A program made the translations under genes and the position numbers. From Agaribacter marinus (GTDB lineage: Bacteria > Pseudomonadota > Gammaproteobacteria > Enterobacterales > Alteromonadaceae), in NCBI RefSeq assembly GCF_030160655.1, contig NZ_BSOT01000005.1, forward strand, positions 1,879,546 through 1,943,545: a stretch of DNA of 64,000 nucleotides, read 5' to 3'. The notes beneath the pieces are model-generated. The model was not told the origin of the DNA, made no database searches, and worked only from the letters and a program-made list of their open reading frames with translations. Below, in pieces: positions 50,232 to 59,356 of this stretch; position 1 is the stretch's first letter; each line of letters starts with the position of its first letter.

Positions 50232-51038
50232 TTATCCATATCGCCCAGTAATATAGTCTTCAGTCTGTTGTTTTTCTGGCATGGTGAAAAGTGAATCACT
50301 ATCAGAAAATTCAATTAATTCACCGTGGTGCATAAACGCCGCGTAATCAGATACTCTCGCAGCCTGTTGCATATTGTGTGTCACAATAACGATAGTACAT
50401 TGTTTTTTTAACTCATTAATGAGTTCTTCGATATGCAATGTGGTGAGCGGATCTAAGGCTGATGTCGGTTCGTCCAATAGCAAAATTTCAGGTGATAGCG
50501 CCAGCGCTCGTGCAATCATCAAACGTTGTTGCTGTCCGCCAGACAATAACAACGCGGAGTCAAATAACCGGTCTCTAACGTCACTCCACAAAGCAGCTTG
50601 TTTAAGCGAGCGTTCAACAGCATCATCTAAGACTCGTCGGTTTTTTTCTCCCTTAATTTTTAGGCCAAAACACACGTTCTCGTATATGCTCATGGGGAAA
50701 GGATTTGGTCGCTGAAAGACCATACCAATTTGAGTCCTCAGTGTCGCCACTCGTTCTTTACGGTCATAAATATTGCGTTCATTAATCCAAACCTCGCCGT
50801 CACATTTATGGTAACGATTTAAATCATTCATTCGATTGAAGCTATTAAGCAAGGTAGTCTTACCACACCCACTTTGGCCAATAAGCGCAGTAATTCGATT
50901 TTTCGGAATGCGAATAGATATATCGTTCAATACTACTTTGCGGTTCAGCCATACATTTAAATGCCTAACATCAATGCCCGTTTGCGCTTGTGATATTTCA
51001 TCGACCGCTAAGGTTTCTCGTTCAAACAATTTAAACAT
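50232..51038 (-). CDS. pstB: Phosphate ABC transporter ATPase PstB
   Basis: A 268-residue ABC ATPase. Walker A is GQSGCGKTT, the Q-loop region is [18 protein letters not shown] (specific to PstB), the signature is LSGGQQQRL, and Walker B is [13 protein letters not shown]. It energises the PstC/PstA channel. It begins directly after the pstA stop. Confidence 0.97.
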   Translation of the reverse strand: MFKLFERETLAVDEISQAQTGIDVRHLNVWLNRKVVLNDISIRIPKNRITALIGQSGCGKTTLLNSFNRMNDLNRYHKCDGEVWINERNIYDRKERVATLRTQIGMVFQRPNPFPMSIYENVCFGLKIKGEKNRRVLDDAVERSLKQAALWSDVRDRLFDSALLLSGGQQQRLMIARALALSPEILLLDEPTSALDPLTTLHIEELINELKKQCTIVIVTHNMQQAARVSDYAAFMHHGELIEFSDSDSLFTMPEKQQTEDYITGRYG

Positions 51039-52583
51039 TTACATATGACTCCTTTCGTACTTATCACGCAAACGCTTCCTAAACAAAATGGCTGAAATAT
51101 TCAATAAAAACACCATGAGCAAAAGTAACATACAAGACGCAAACATCATTGAGGAACTTGGGCTTTCAATTTGATTGTGAAATGCGCCATCATAAATGAA
51201 TACACCTAAATGCATGAATTGACGCTCCAAATGGACATAAGGAAACTCGCTGTCAATAGGCAAGTTTGGCGCAAATTTAACCGCCCCCACAAGAATCAAA
51301 GGAGCGACCTCTCCCGCCGCTCGCGCAATAGCCAAGATTATACCGGTTAACATACCAGGGCTTGCCATCGGCAAAACCACTTTTTGTATTGTTTCTAACT
51401 TAGTTGCACCGAGTGCATAGCTACCTTCTCTGAGTCCACTGGGTACCCTACGTAAGCCTTCTTCAGCCGACACAATAACGACAGGTAAGGTAAGCAAACC
51501 CATCGTTAGCGACGCCCACAATAAACCCGGCGTACCAAACGTCGGTGAAGGCAGGTTGTTAGAATACAACAACTGATCAATCGAACCACCCAATGTATAA
51601 ACAAAGAAACCAAGACCAAATACGCCGTAAACAACTGATGGCACTGCCGCCATATTGCTTATGCCGATGCGAATAAGTTCAGTCGTTCGATTCGCTGGCG
51701 CGTACTCATGGAGGTAAATCGCCGCAATCATGCCAAATGGCGCAACGACTATCGTCATCAATAGCACCATTAATAACGTACCAAATATTGCGGGAAAAAC
51801 ACCACCGGCAGTAGCTGCTTGCTTGGGCTCATTACTTAAAAACTGCCAAATGTTGCTTACCACCATAATTGCAGTGTCAATGCCCCCTAATTTGTTTGGC
51901 TGCGTTAAATCTCGAACGGTAGATAACTCAACATGAAACAGTTCACCGTTTGCGTCAAGCAAAGCTATTTTATAGTCACTTAGTTGTTTGCCAATGCTGT
52001 CTGCATAAGATTGCCAGCGATAAAACTCTGCATACGCTTTTTCTAGGGCTGGACTGTTTTCCCCCACTTTTTCCGCATACATTTTGGCGATTGCTCGATG
52101 CAATGGCATAAGCTTTTGTGATTGAATTTCATTTAGCTCAGAATTAAGTATTTGCGTTGTTACAAGTAAATTGTCCAATTGTTCAAGCGCGACATTATTT
52201 TCTAGTGGCGAAATTAGCTCAACAAAATCACCAAAGTAAACATTCCCCCCCAAGGAGTCTATTTGTATTACGTCGTGACGATTTTCTACGCTGACAACGG
52301 GTATCAACGACGGTTGTCGCTCAAACTGTTTTGAAAATCGCTTTTTTAGAATATTTTCAAGTGCCGTCGCTGTACTACTGGTCGGTTGAAAATGTCGTTC
52401 TGCAACGCCAGATGTATTTTTAATGGTGACCAAATGCACATTTGCAGGTACAAAATGGCGTCCACCTTGGTAACTAATAAAAATCACCATCGCCACCAAA
52501 AAAATAAACAGTATTGATATGCACACAATACTTAAGCTCTCGGCGAATGACTGGCGCCAATGAATGTTCGGCAATTTATTCAT
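51039..52583 (-). CDS. pstA: Phosphate ABC transporter permease PstA (long form)
   Basis: A 514-residue permease, far longer than the E. coli protein (about 296). One membrane helix near the start (LSIVCISILFIFLVAMVIFIS) is followed by a periplasmic insert of about 200 residues with a coiled-coil-like part (ALEQLDNLLVTTQILNSELN). The transport domain then includes the EAA loop EEGLRRVPSGLREGSYALGA. I start at ATG 52583, overlapping pstC by 8 nt; a longer frame from 52625 lies inside pstC. The long form is known from Vibrio and Shewanella relatives. Confidence 0.92.
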   Translation of the reverse strand: MNKLPNIHWRQSFAESLSIVCISILFIFLVAMVIFISYQGGRHFVPANVHLVTIKNTSGVAERHFQPTSSTATALENILKKRFSKQFERQPSLIPVVSVENRHDVIQIDSLGGNVYFGDFVELISPLENNVALEQLDNLLVTTQILNSELNEIQSQKLMPLHRAIAKMYAEKVGENSPALEKAYAEFYRWQSYADSIGKQLSDYKIALLDANGELFHVELSTVRDLTQPNKLGGIDTAIMVVSNIWQFLSNEPKQAATAGGVFPAIFGTLLMVLLMTIVVAPFGMIAAIYLHEYAPANRTTELIRIGISNMAAVPSVVYGVFGLGFFVYTLGGSIDQLLYSNNLPSPTFGTPGLLWASLTMGLLTLPVVIVSAEEGLRRVPSGLREGSYALGATKLETIQKVVLPMASPGMLTGIILAIARAAGEVAPLILVGAVKFAPNLPIDSEFPYVHLERQFMHLGVFIYDGAFHNQIESPSSSMMFASCMLLLLMVFLLNISAILFRKRLRDKYERSHM

Positions 52584-54747
52584 GGTCAACTTTTGCCCGT
52601 AAGCTACGCTTAATGAAAGCTGCAACAGTATTTATTACGAAGGTAAATGCAAACAATATCGCGGCGGTTAAAAATAAAATATTGTAGTGCTTACTGCCTT
52701 GTGATGACTCTTGCAGTTCAATCGTTAAATTTGAGGTCAACGAACGTAAACCCGACAGTAAATCCCAATCTGCAATCGGCGTATTGCCCGTCACCATAAG
52801 GACAATCATTGTTTCACCAAAAGCTCTGCCAAACCCCAACATCACCGCAGATATGATACTTGGGAGAGCCACAAGCAAAACAACTCTCAATAAGGTTTGG
52901 ATTTCGGTGGCACCAAGCGCAAAAGCGGCTTGCTTCACGCCATCCGGCACTTCATACAGGGCATCATCAACAAGCGTATATATTGTCGGCGTAATTGCTA
53001 CCCCCAAAGCCAAAGCCACCACAATAGATGTTTTAGTGAGGGTTAAATTACCGAGATAGTTAACTAAAAAGTTACCGCCATTACTGAGCAATGCTTCTTG
53101 CACGACAGTTGTGGTCAAAAATAGTATTAAAGACGCTATGGTAAGAGCCAAGCACAACAACGGTAAATAAGATACTCTTGCAGCGATGTTAGGGTACTTG
53201 TTACGAATATGCCCATGCAGCGCCACAACACCAAGCAAGACTACGGGTAATAGCGCAATGAGTAATACAATCGCAATCAGCGACCTTTCAGCAAATGGCG
53301 CCAACCAGACGGCAGCAATAAAACCAATAATAACGGAAGGAATAGCCTCAATCATTTCGATGCCAGGCTTAATCCAAGTCCTCGCTTCGTTTGTTGCAAA
53401 GTAAGCAGTATAGATCGCTGCTCCTAAGGCCAACGGGACAGCAACAAATAACGCTAAAAATGAAGCTTTGAGACTACCGAGTATTAAAGGTACCAAGCTA
53501 AATTTCTGTTGAGCTTCATTACTTGCCGTGCTCGTTTGCCATATGTGCGATGGCGCTAGATACCCCAAATATTGAATAGGCGAAAATAAGCTTTTCCATG
53601 TGGTTACTCCCTGCAAATCAATAGATGCATAGTAGAATAATTTATCTTTGTTTTGCAGATAAACCGAATTACCGATGACAAAAAGTGCTTCAGACGCCAT
53701 TCTAAGTGGCTGCTCATTCACAACTTCAAACGTCGCATTATTGATAATCAGCACTCTAGATTTTTCTGTTAAAGCAAAAATCACTGCACTTTGCCGGTCA
53801 AACGTTAATGATAAGATCCTGCCAGAAAGCAAATTTTCATAACTGGCAATTGCTTGAAACTCAAAAACACCCTGCTTATTAACCCCTCCCCATACTTTAT
53901 ACGCATTGTCTTCTGAAACTAAAAAACCATATTCGTTCGGCAATAAGTGGACATTTGCGTTGTTTTTTATGTCTATCGTTTGTACTGGAAGATCTTGGCT
54001 ATTGTGAATGACAATACGCTCTTCATTCACGTACAAATGCTGCGAAAAATTGACTAACGGCATGTAATCAACGATTTGTTTTTTTTCAAACAAAATGGCG
54101 GGAGCGTAATTATTAAGTGTTTTTGTTATACGAATCAGTTGATTATCTGAAGTAATTGACCAAAGATAAAAGACATTGTCATGAATTTTACTTTGCCATT
54201 TTAATGGATATTCGCTGTTCTTTTCGGCCTCGTAAATTCGGTGTATCGTGCTTTCAGGCATGTCGAATGAACCAAACAAAAGTGCACGAATATCATTACC
54301 ACTCACTTCTATACGCCTTAACTCAATGGTGCCTGAGTCGCTTATGCGCGCATAGGCATGTTGAAAGTCCATGTCATTTTCGATGACTGCAAAATTGTTG
54401 TTGCAATCATATTTGGAAAACGATAATTGTTTACCCAAAACAGAGGACAGTTCATATAAACCAACACCACATTTGTTCTGTTCAATATGATTAACGCGGC
54501 TAATAAAAATAGCCTCTTCGCTGCCATGCCGTATTGAAACTAAGTGCTCGGATTTTGGAAGTTGTATAGAAGATTGATATTCAATTTTTGGTGTTTTTAG
54601 TAACGGCAGTGAATTGCCAACAATATGGGCAATGAGTAAAAAAAACGTCACTAAGACGAGCCACCCAAATGAGGTAACCACTCGCTTTGCAAGCAAATCT
54701 TTTCGAAAACGAGCGTTTTCATTTGAACGTTTTAAGTGGTGCTGCAT
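52576..54747 (-). CDS. pstC: Phosphate ABC transporter permease PstC (long form)
   Basis: A 723-residue permease. After a membrane helix at about 29-48 comes a periplasmic insert of about 370 residues rich in beta strands and repeated motifs, possibly propeller-like. The usual permease follows from about residue 435, with the EAA-like DALYEVPDGVKQAAFALGAT. I chose ATG 54747; a TTG at 54780 would add 11 residues and has AGAAAG upstream, so the start is uncertain. It heads pstC-pstA-pstB-phoU-pit. No pstS binding-protein gene is nearby. A candidate Pho box lies upstream. Confidence 0.9.
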   Translation of the reverse strand: MQHHLKRSNENARFRKDLLAKRVVTSFGWLVLVTFFLLIAHIVGNSLPLLKTPKIEYQSSIQLPKSEHLVSIRHGSEEAIFISRVNHIEQNKCGVGLYELSSVLGKQLSFSKYDCNNNFAVIENDMDFQHAYARISDSGTIELRRIEVSGNDIRALLFGSFDMPESTIHRIYEAEKNSEYPLKWQSKIHDNVFYLWSITSDNQLIRITKTLNNYAPAILFEKKQIVDYMPLVNFSQHLYVNEERIVIHNSQDLPVQTIDIKNNANVHLLPNEYGFLVSEDNAYKVWGGVNKQGVFEFQAIASYENLLSGRILSLTFDRQSAVIFALTEKSRVLIINNATFEVVNEQPLRMASEALFVIGNSVYLQNKDKLFYYASIDLQGVTTWKSLFSPIQYLGYLAPSHIWQTSTASNEAQQKFSLVPLILGSLKASFLALFVAVPLALGAAIYTAYFATNEARTWIKPGIEMIEAIPSVIIGFIAAVWLAPFAERSLIAIVLLIALLPVVLLGVVALHGHIRNKYPNIAARVSYLPLLCLALTIASLILFLTTTVVQEALLSNGGNFLVNYLGNLTLTKTSIVVALALGVAITPTIYTLVDDALYEVPDGVKQAAFALGATEIQTLLRVVLLVALPSIISAVMLGFGRAFGETMIVLMVTGNTPIADWDLLSGLRSLTSNLTIELQESSQGSKHYNILFLTAAILFAFTFVINTVAAFIKRSLRAKVDHE

Positions 54748-54809
54748 ATTATTTTTGTAATAAATTTCATAAAGATGCAATCTTTCTGCGATAATAACAC
54801 ACTACTTCT

Positions 54810-54827
54810 ATGACATTACAATGAAAA
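54810..54827 (-). promoter_or_regulatory. Candidate Pho box upstream of pstC
   Basis: On the minus strand TTTTCAT-TGTA-ATGTCAT resembles the Pho box pattern CTGTCAT with 4-bp AT-rich spacer (5 and 6 of 7 matches). Thirteen bp further on lies TATTAT (54796-54791), a good -10. It occupies the short space between pstC and the divergent gcvR-like gene. Moderate match only. Confidence 0.45.
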
Positions 54828-54839
54828 AAGGTAAGAAGT

Positions 54840-55379
54840 ATGCAAGCGATGATACTCACAGTAATCGGTAAAGACAAAGTTGGTCTGGTTAACGAAATCG
54901 CCCAATGTATTAAAGACGCACAAGGCAACTGGCTAAAAAGTAGCTTTTGCCACCTAGCTGGCCAGTTCGCAGGTTTCGTTCAGGTAATGTTACCGCAAAG
55001 TAAACATCAGCAACTGATTACAGCCTGCAACAATATAAGCAATTTGCACATCACCCTTACACCTGTAGCACTGAATCCTGCCGAAAATGACTGTCTATTA
55101 AGCACAAAAAATAGCACCGGCAACGCTGCACTTGTAGAAACACAAATAAAAGTCACAGGAAATGACCGACAAGGCATTGTTAGCGATATTACATCTACGC
55201 TGAACACCTTTAATATCAACATAATGACACTGAATACGACGTGCGAAAGCGCGCCAAACTGGGGTAACAGTTTGTTCATTGCCAACTTGAGTATTCAGTG
55301 TCAACCTGATGTAGAGCCAAGCCAACTAAAAGAATCAATTGAAGCATTAGCTGACGATTTAATCGTGGAATTTGAATAG
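54840..55379 (+). CDS. ACT-domain regulator, GcvR-like
   Basis: A 179-residue protein with two ACT domains: residues 3-75 (ILTVIGKDKVGLVNEIAQCI) and 97-178 (IKVTGNDRQGIVSDITSTL). This matches the glycine cleavage repressor GcvR family, which binds glycine and regulates GcvA. No gcvA or gcv genes are in the window, so the specific role is uncertain. AAGGTAAGAAG precedes the ATG. It is followed 11 nt later by ppk1, so it may be expressed with it. Confidence 0.8.
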   Translation: MQAMILTVIGKDKVGLVNEIAQCIKDAQGNWLKSSFCHLAGQFAGFVQVMLPQSKHQQLITACNNISNLHITLTPVALNPAENDCLLSTKNSTGNAALVETQIKVTGNDRQGIVSDITSTLNTFNINIMTLNTTCESAPNWGNSLFIANLSIQCQPDVEPSQLKESIEALADDLIVEFE

Positions 55380-55390
55380 GAAGAGAGCGC

Positions 55391-57454
55391 ATGAGTAGTT
55401 TATATTTCCCGAAAGAACTCAGTTGGCTATCGTTCAATGAGCGCGTATTGCAGGAAGCAGCAGATCCGAATACTCCCGTTGTTGAGCGTATCCGATTTTT
55501 GGGTATTTACAGTAATAATCTAGACGAGTTTTATCGTGTACGGGTAGCCGATGTTAAGCGTATGATCGCCATTTGCCAAAGCGATGGTGAAATGACACTC
55601 GTGGAAGAATACACAAACCTATTACGAGAAATTCAACGCAAGGTAAAAAAGTTATCTCGAAAATTCGATCAATTACATAAACAAGTTACCAAGGACTTAA
55701 GACGCTACAACATTCACATATTGCATTATCAGCAGCTAACTGAAGCGCAAGTGAAGTGGGCAGAAAAATATTTCCGCGAAAAAATATTAATGCACGTTGC
55801 GCCAATCCTCTTAGACAACAAAGTTCAACTGCTGCAACGACTCAATGACAGTTCGGTTTATCTTCATGTAGCACTTTATCGCCCAGGGAAAAACCCTAAA
55901 TACGCGGTGGTAGAAATTCCAACCAATGCGATGTCTCGCTTCGTTGTATTGCCTCCCGATGGCTCACGCGTTAAAAAGCAAATCATCTTAATCGACGATA
56001 TCATTAAACTGTGCGTTGAAGAGATATTCCGGGGTTTTGTACGATTTGATACCGCAAAAGCCTTTTCATTTAAAATTACCCGAGACGCCGAATACTCCAT
56101 CAACGATGAAATTGACGAAAGCTACGTTGAAAAAATGTCTGAGAGTATGAAACAACGTTTAATCGCAGAACCCGTGCGAATTATTCACGACCAAGGCGTA
56201 CCTGAAGAGATGATTGATGATTTGCGCAAGCGCTTAAAAATATCAACCATTGATACTATACAATCCGCGGGGCACTACCGTAACTTTAAAGACTTTATCG
56301 GTTTTCCAAACCCCGGCAGAGCATATCTAGAGCATACAAAGCTGCCCGTAATCCGCAGTAAGGCATTTGGGCAACACAATACCGTATTTGACGCGATAAC
56401 CAATGGCGATATTTTACTTTATTACCCATACCATGACTTTACACATTTTACTGAATTTGTGCGCCAAGCAGCATTTGACCCGCAAGTAAGGCATATTCGT
56501 TTAAATATATACCGTGTTGCCTCTCATTCTAGGATCATATCGTCCCTTGTAGATGCGGTTGATAACGGTAAAAAAGTAACCGTTGTTGTTGAGCTTAGGG
56601 CGCGCTTTGACGAGGAAAACAACATTGCGTGGTCTAAACGGATGACCGATGCTGGGATAAAAGTTGTATTAGGTAATCCGAACGTAAAAATACACAGCAA
56701 ACTATGTATTGTGACGCGTGAAGAACGCGGCAAAGTTAAACATTACGCACACTTTGGTACAGGAAACTTCAACGAAAAAACCGCAAAAATTTATACTGAT
56801 TTGTCATTATTTACTTGTGACGACATGCTTGCAACCGAAGCAGTACAAGTGTTCGAAATGATTCAGAACCCCTACAAAAAAGTCCGATTTAACCAACTAC
56901 AGGTATCACCCGTAAACGCCCGTAGTAAAATTCAATCGCTAATACGACAAGAGATTCAGCGCTGCACTGAAGGCCATTTTGCGCAGATCACCTTAAAAAT
57001 TAATAACTTAGTTGACAACGAGTTAATAGACGATCTCTATCGAGCATCACAATCCGGTGTAAAAGTACGCGCAATCATTCGAGGGATGTGTTCGTTGATT
57101 CCGGGCGTCGCAGGCTTAAGCGAGAATATCGAAATCATCAGTGTTGTCGATAGATTTTTGGAGCACCCGCGCATAATGGTATTTGAAAATGGCGGCGACC
57201 CTAAATACTTCATTTCGTCTGCGGATTGGATGACCAGAAACATGGATTATCGAATCGAAGTTGGTTGCCCAGTAAAGTCACCAGAAGCAAGAGAGCTAAT
57301 TGATGCCTTGCTAGATTTCCAATTCAAGGATACGCTGAAATCAAGGGTAATAGACGAACATCAAGTTAATGAGTACGTAAAGCGCGGAAATCGTAAAAAA
57401 CTGCGTTCACAAATACAAATCCATCAATATTTGACTGAGCGTGAGGAGAGTTAA
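55391..57454 (+). CDS. ppk1: Polyphosphate kinase 1
   Basis: Makes inorganic polyphosphate from ATP. The 687 residues are full length. The start YFPKELSWLSFNERVLQEA and the active-site histidine H435 in NVKIHSKLC match E. coli, including its residue number. Other motifs are ELRARFDEENNI, HFGTGNFNEKTAKIYTDLS and SADWMTRNMDYRIEVG. It directly abuts ppx and lies next to the pst genes, giving a phosphate storage group. Confidence 0.98.
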   Translation: MSSLYFPKELSWLSFNERVLQEAADPNTPVVERIRFLGIYSNNLDEFYRVRVADVKRMIAICQSDGEMTLVEEYTNLLREIQRKVKKLSRKFDQLHKQVTKDLRRYNIHILHYQQLTEAQVKWAEKYFREKILMHVAPILLDNKVQLLQRLNDSSVYLHVALYRPGKNPKYAVVEIPTNAMSRFVVLPPDGSRVKKQIILIDDIIKLCVEEIFRGFVRFDTAKAFSFKITRDAEYSINDEIDESYVEKMSESMKQRLIAEPVRIIHDQGVPEEMIDDLRKRLKISTIDTIQSAGHYRNFKDFIGFPNPGRAYLEHTKLPVIRSKAFGQHNTVFDAITNGDILLYYPYHDFTHFTEFVRQAAFDPQVRHIRLNIYRVASHSRIISSLVDAVDNGKKVTVVVELRARFDEENNIAWSKRMTDAGIKVVLGNPNVKIHSKLCIVTREERGKVKHYAHFGTGNFNEKTAKIYTDLSLFTCDDMLATEAVQVFEMIQNPYKKVRFNQLQVSPVNARSKIQSLIRQEIQRCTEGHFAQITLKINNLVDNELIDDLYRASQSGVKVRAIIRGMCSLIPGVAGLSENIEIISVVDRFLEHPRIMVFENGGDPKYFISSADWMTRNMDYRIEVGCPVKSPEARELIDALLDFQFKDTLKSRVIDEHQVNEYVKRGNRKKLRSQIQIHQYLTEREES

Positions 57455-58993
57455 GTGCCGGACGATACTAACTTATACCAAGTCTTCAATACTATCGACG
57501 AGAGTGAATATGAACATTACGCCGCTTTAGACATTGGCTCAAATAGTTTTCACTTAGTTGTGGTAAGAGTAGTCGAAGGCTCATTACAGTTAGTAAATAA
57601 AGTAAAGCACAAAGTAAGGCTTGCTGAAGGACTCGATAGTAAAAATCGCTTATCGCAAGAATATATTGATTTAGGTACGCAGGCATTACAAGCAATGGCA
57701 AGCACGTTGCAAGGCCTGCCTCATCAAAAAGTAAGAGTGGTCGCGACCTATACATTAAGAAAGGCGGTTAACTCAAAAGACTTCTTGCGAGCGGCCAAAA
57801 AAGTGTTCCCTTATCAGATTGATATAGTGGCAGGGGCAGAAGAGGCACGTTTGATTTACGTGGGCGTTACCAGCTCATTAAGAGGTAACGCGCCTCACCT
57901 GGTGTTTGATATTGGCGGCGGCTCGACAGAGTTTGCTATTGGAGAGGGTTTAATACCCGATATCTGTCGCAGCTTAAACATGGGCTGCGTGAGTTTTCAT
58001 TCGCGCTTTTTTGCGGACGACAAAATCACGCAAAAAGGCTGTAAAGATGCCATTACCGCGGCAAAACGCGAACTGGAATTACCCTCGATAAGCCTTTGCC
58101 GATTTAAATGGGAAAAGGTATATGCCAGCTCAGGCACCGCCAAAGCGATTGCAAATGTCATTCACTATGAAGAAAGCGGTGAACCAACACATCCTTTCAC
58201 GCAGCACGAACTGCAACTGTTACTAGCAAGATGCATCGAAAAAGGCCACTCAGACAACTTAGACTTCCCCGGGTTAACAGATGAGCGAAAGCCCGTATTT
58301 GTAGCAGGTTTGTGCATTATGTTGGGCATTTTTCAGTCCCTACAGATTGAAAACGTTGAGTACACGCCACCCGCCCTGCGTGAAGGTGTGCTATACGAAT
58401 TGCAACCTGAACAATTGACCCAAAACGTGTGTTTACGCACTGCGCAAAGTATGGCAAAACGGTATCATGTAGATACTGCATTCGCTCACAATGTGTTGCA
58501 AACGAGCATGCATCTATACGCTCAAGTCAAAGCTGATTGGCACCTAGATAGCCCCCAGTTTAGGTTTATCTTAGGCTGGGCAAGCTTGCTACATGAAGTC
58601 GGTTTACAAATTAATTCAAAAGGGATTCAAAAGCATTCTGCATACATATTGCAACAATCCGAAATGCCAGGGTTTCACCAAGAACAGCAAATGCTCATTA
58701 GTGTATTGGTAAGGTTTCACCGAAAGCGTATTCGCTTGGCAGAATTGCCAGAATTTGTGAATTACGATAAGCAACAAGTCATTCATTTACTATTAATTCT
58801 GCGACTATCCATTCTACTGAACCTGACAAGGGCTGGTGCTGTAGTGCCAGACTCGATATCAGCAACTACCACGGAACAATTACAATTGTCGTTTGATCAT
58901 ACAACACTTGCAGAGCATCCTTTATTAGCGACAGATCTGCATGCTGAAGCAAGCTATTGGAATGATATTGAGTTTAACTTAGCCCTTATTTAA
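57455..58993 (+). CDS. ppx: Exopolyphosphatase
   Basis: A GppA/Ppx family enzyme that releases terminal phosphate from polyphosphate. The 512 residues have the ASKHA phosphate loops ALDIGSNSFHLVVVRV and VFDIGGGSTEFAIGEG, and an HD-like C-terminal half (LGWASLLHEVGLQINSKGIQKHSAYIL). It could also act on pppGpp. The start codon is GTG with GAGGAG upstream, immediately after the ppk1 stop. The 3' end overlaps the next convergent gene by 8 nt. Confidence 0.96.
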   Translation: MPDDTNLYQVFNTIDESEYEHYAALDIGSNSFHLVVVRVVEGSLQLVNKVKHKVRLAEGLDSKNRLSQEYIDLGTQALQAMASTLQGLPHQKVRVVATYTLRKAVNSKDFLRAAKKVFPYQIDIVAGAEEARLIYVGVTSSLRGNAPHLVFDIGGGSTEFAIGEGLIPDICRSLNMGCVSFHSRFFADDKITQKGCKDAITAAKRELELPSISLCRFKWEKVYASSGTAKAIANVIHYEESGEPTHPFTQHELQLLLARCIEKGHSDNLDFPGLTDERKPVFVAGLCIMLGIFQSLQIENVEYTPPALREGVLYELQPEQLTQNVCLRTAQSMAKRYHVDTAFAHNVLQTSMHLYAQVKADWHLDSPQFRFILGWASLLHEVGLQINSKGIQKHSAYILQQSEMPGFHQEQQMLISVLVRFHRKRIRLAELPEFVNYDKQQVIHLLLILRLSILLNLTRAGAVVPDSISATTTEQLQLSFDHTTLAEHPLLATDLHAEASYWNDIEFNLALI

Positions 58994-59321
58994 GCTCGTT
59001 GTCTGAGTGATTTTTGTCTAAACGAGCCATACCTGTCGTTTTCGCATTCACAATAGAAACAATCGATACAATAGAAATAATAACCGCTAACGGGATAAAG
59101 AGTATCATTTCTAGCATCCACGTCGCTCGTCCTATTAGCTTTGATATAACAATAATTAACAATATAACTGTCCAGCTACCACCGGAGATAATGGAATACC
59201 AAACCGCCTTTTTAGCTTGGTAGCTTTTTGAGGTGTCTTTCCACCTCAATATACCCCACCTGAAAAAGAAAATAATGGGTAACAACAATATGACAGGGAA
59301 CACAATAATAAAGTTAATCAA
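58986..59321 (-). CDS. Hypothetical small membrane protein
   Basis: A 111-residue protein that I do not recognise. Three hydrophobic segments lie at about 2-22 (INFIIVFPVILLLPIIFFF), 41-63 (YSIISGGSWTVILLIIVIS) and 70-92 (LEMILFIPLAVIISIVSIVS). The second and third are separated by a short basic loop. The tail is polar. It follows the 559-residue gene upstream by 35 nt and probably shares its transcript. It converges on ppx with an 8-nt overlap. Confidence 0.6.
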   Translation of the reverse strand: MINFIIVFPVILLLPIIFFFRWGILRWKDTSKSYQAKKAVWYSIISGGSWTVILLIIVISKLIGRATWMLEMILFIPLAVIISIVSIVSIVNAKTTGMARLDKNHSDNELK

Positions 59322-59356
59322 TACTATCTCCGGTATACATATACAACTATTTGCAA

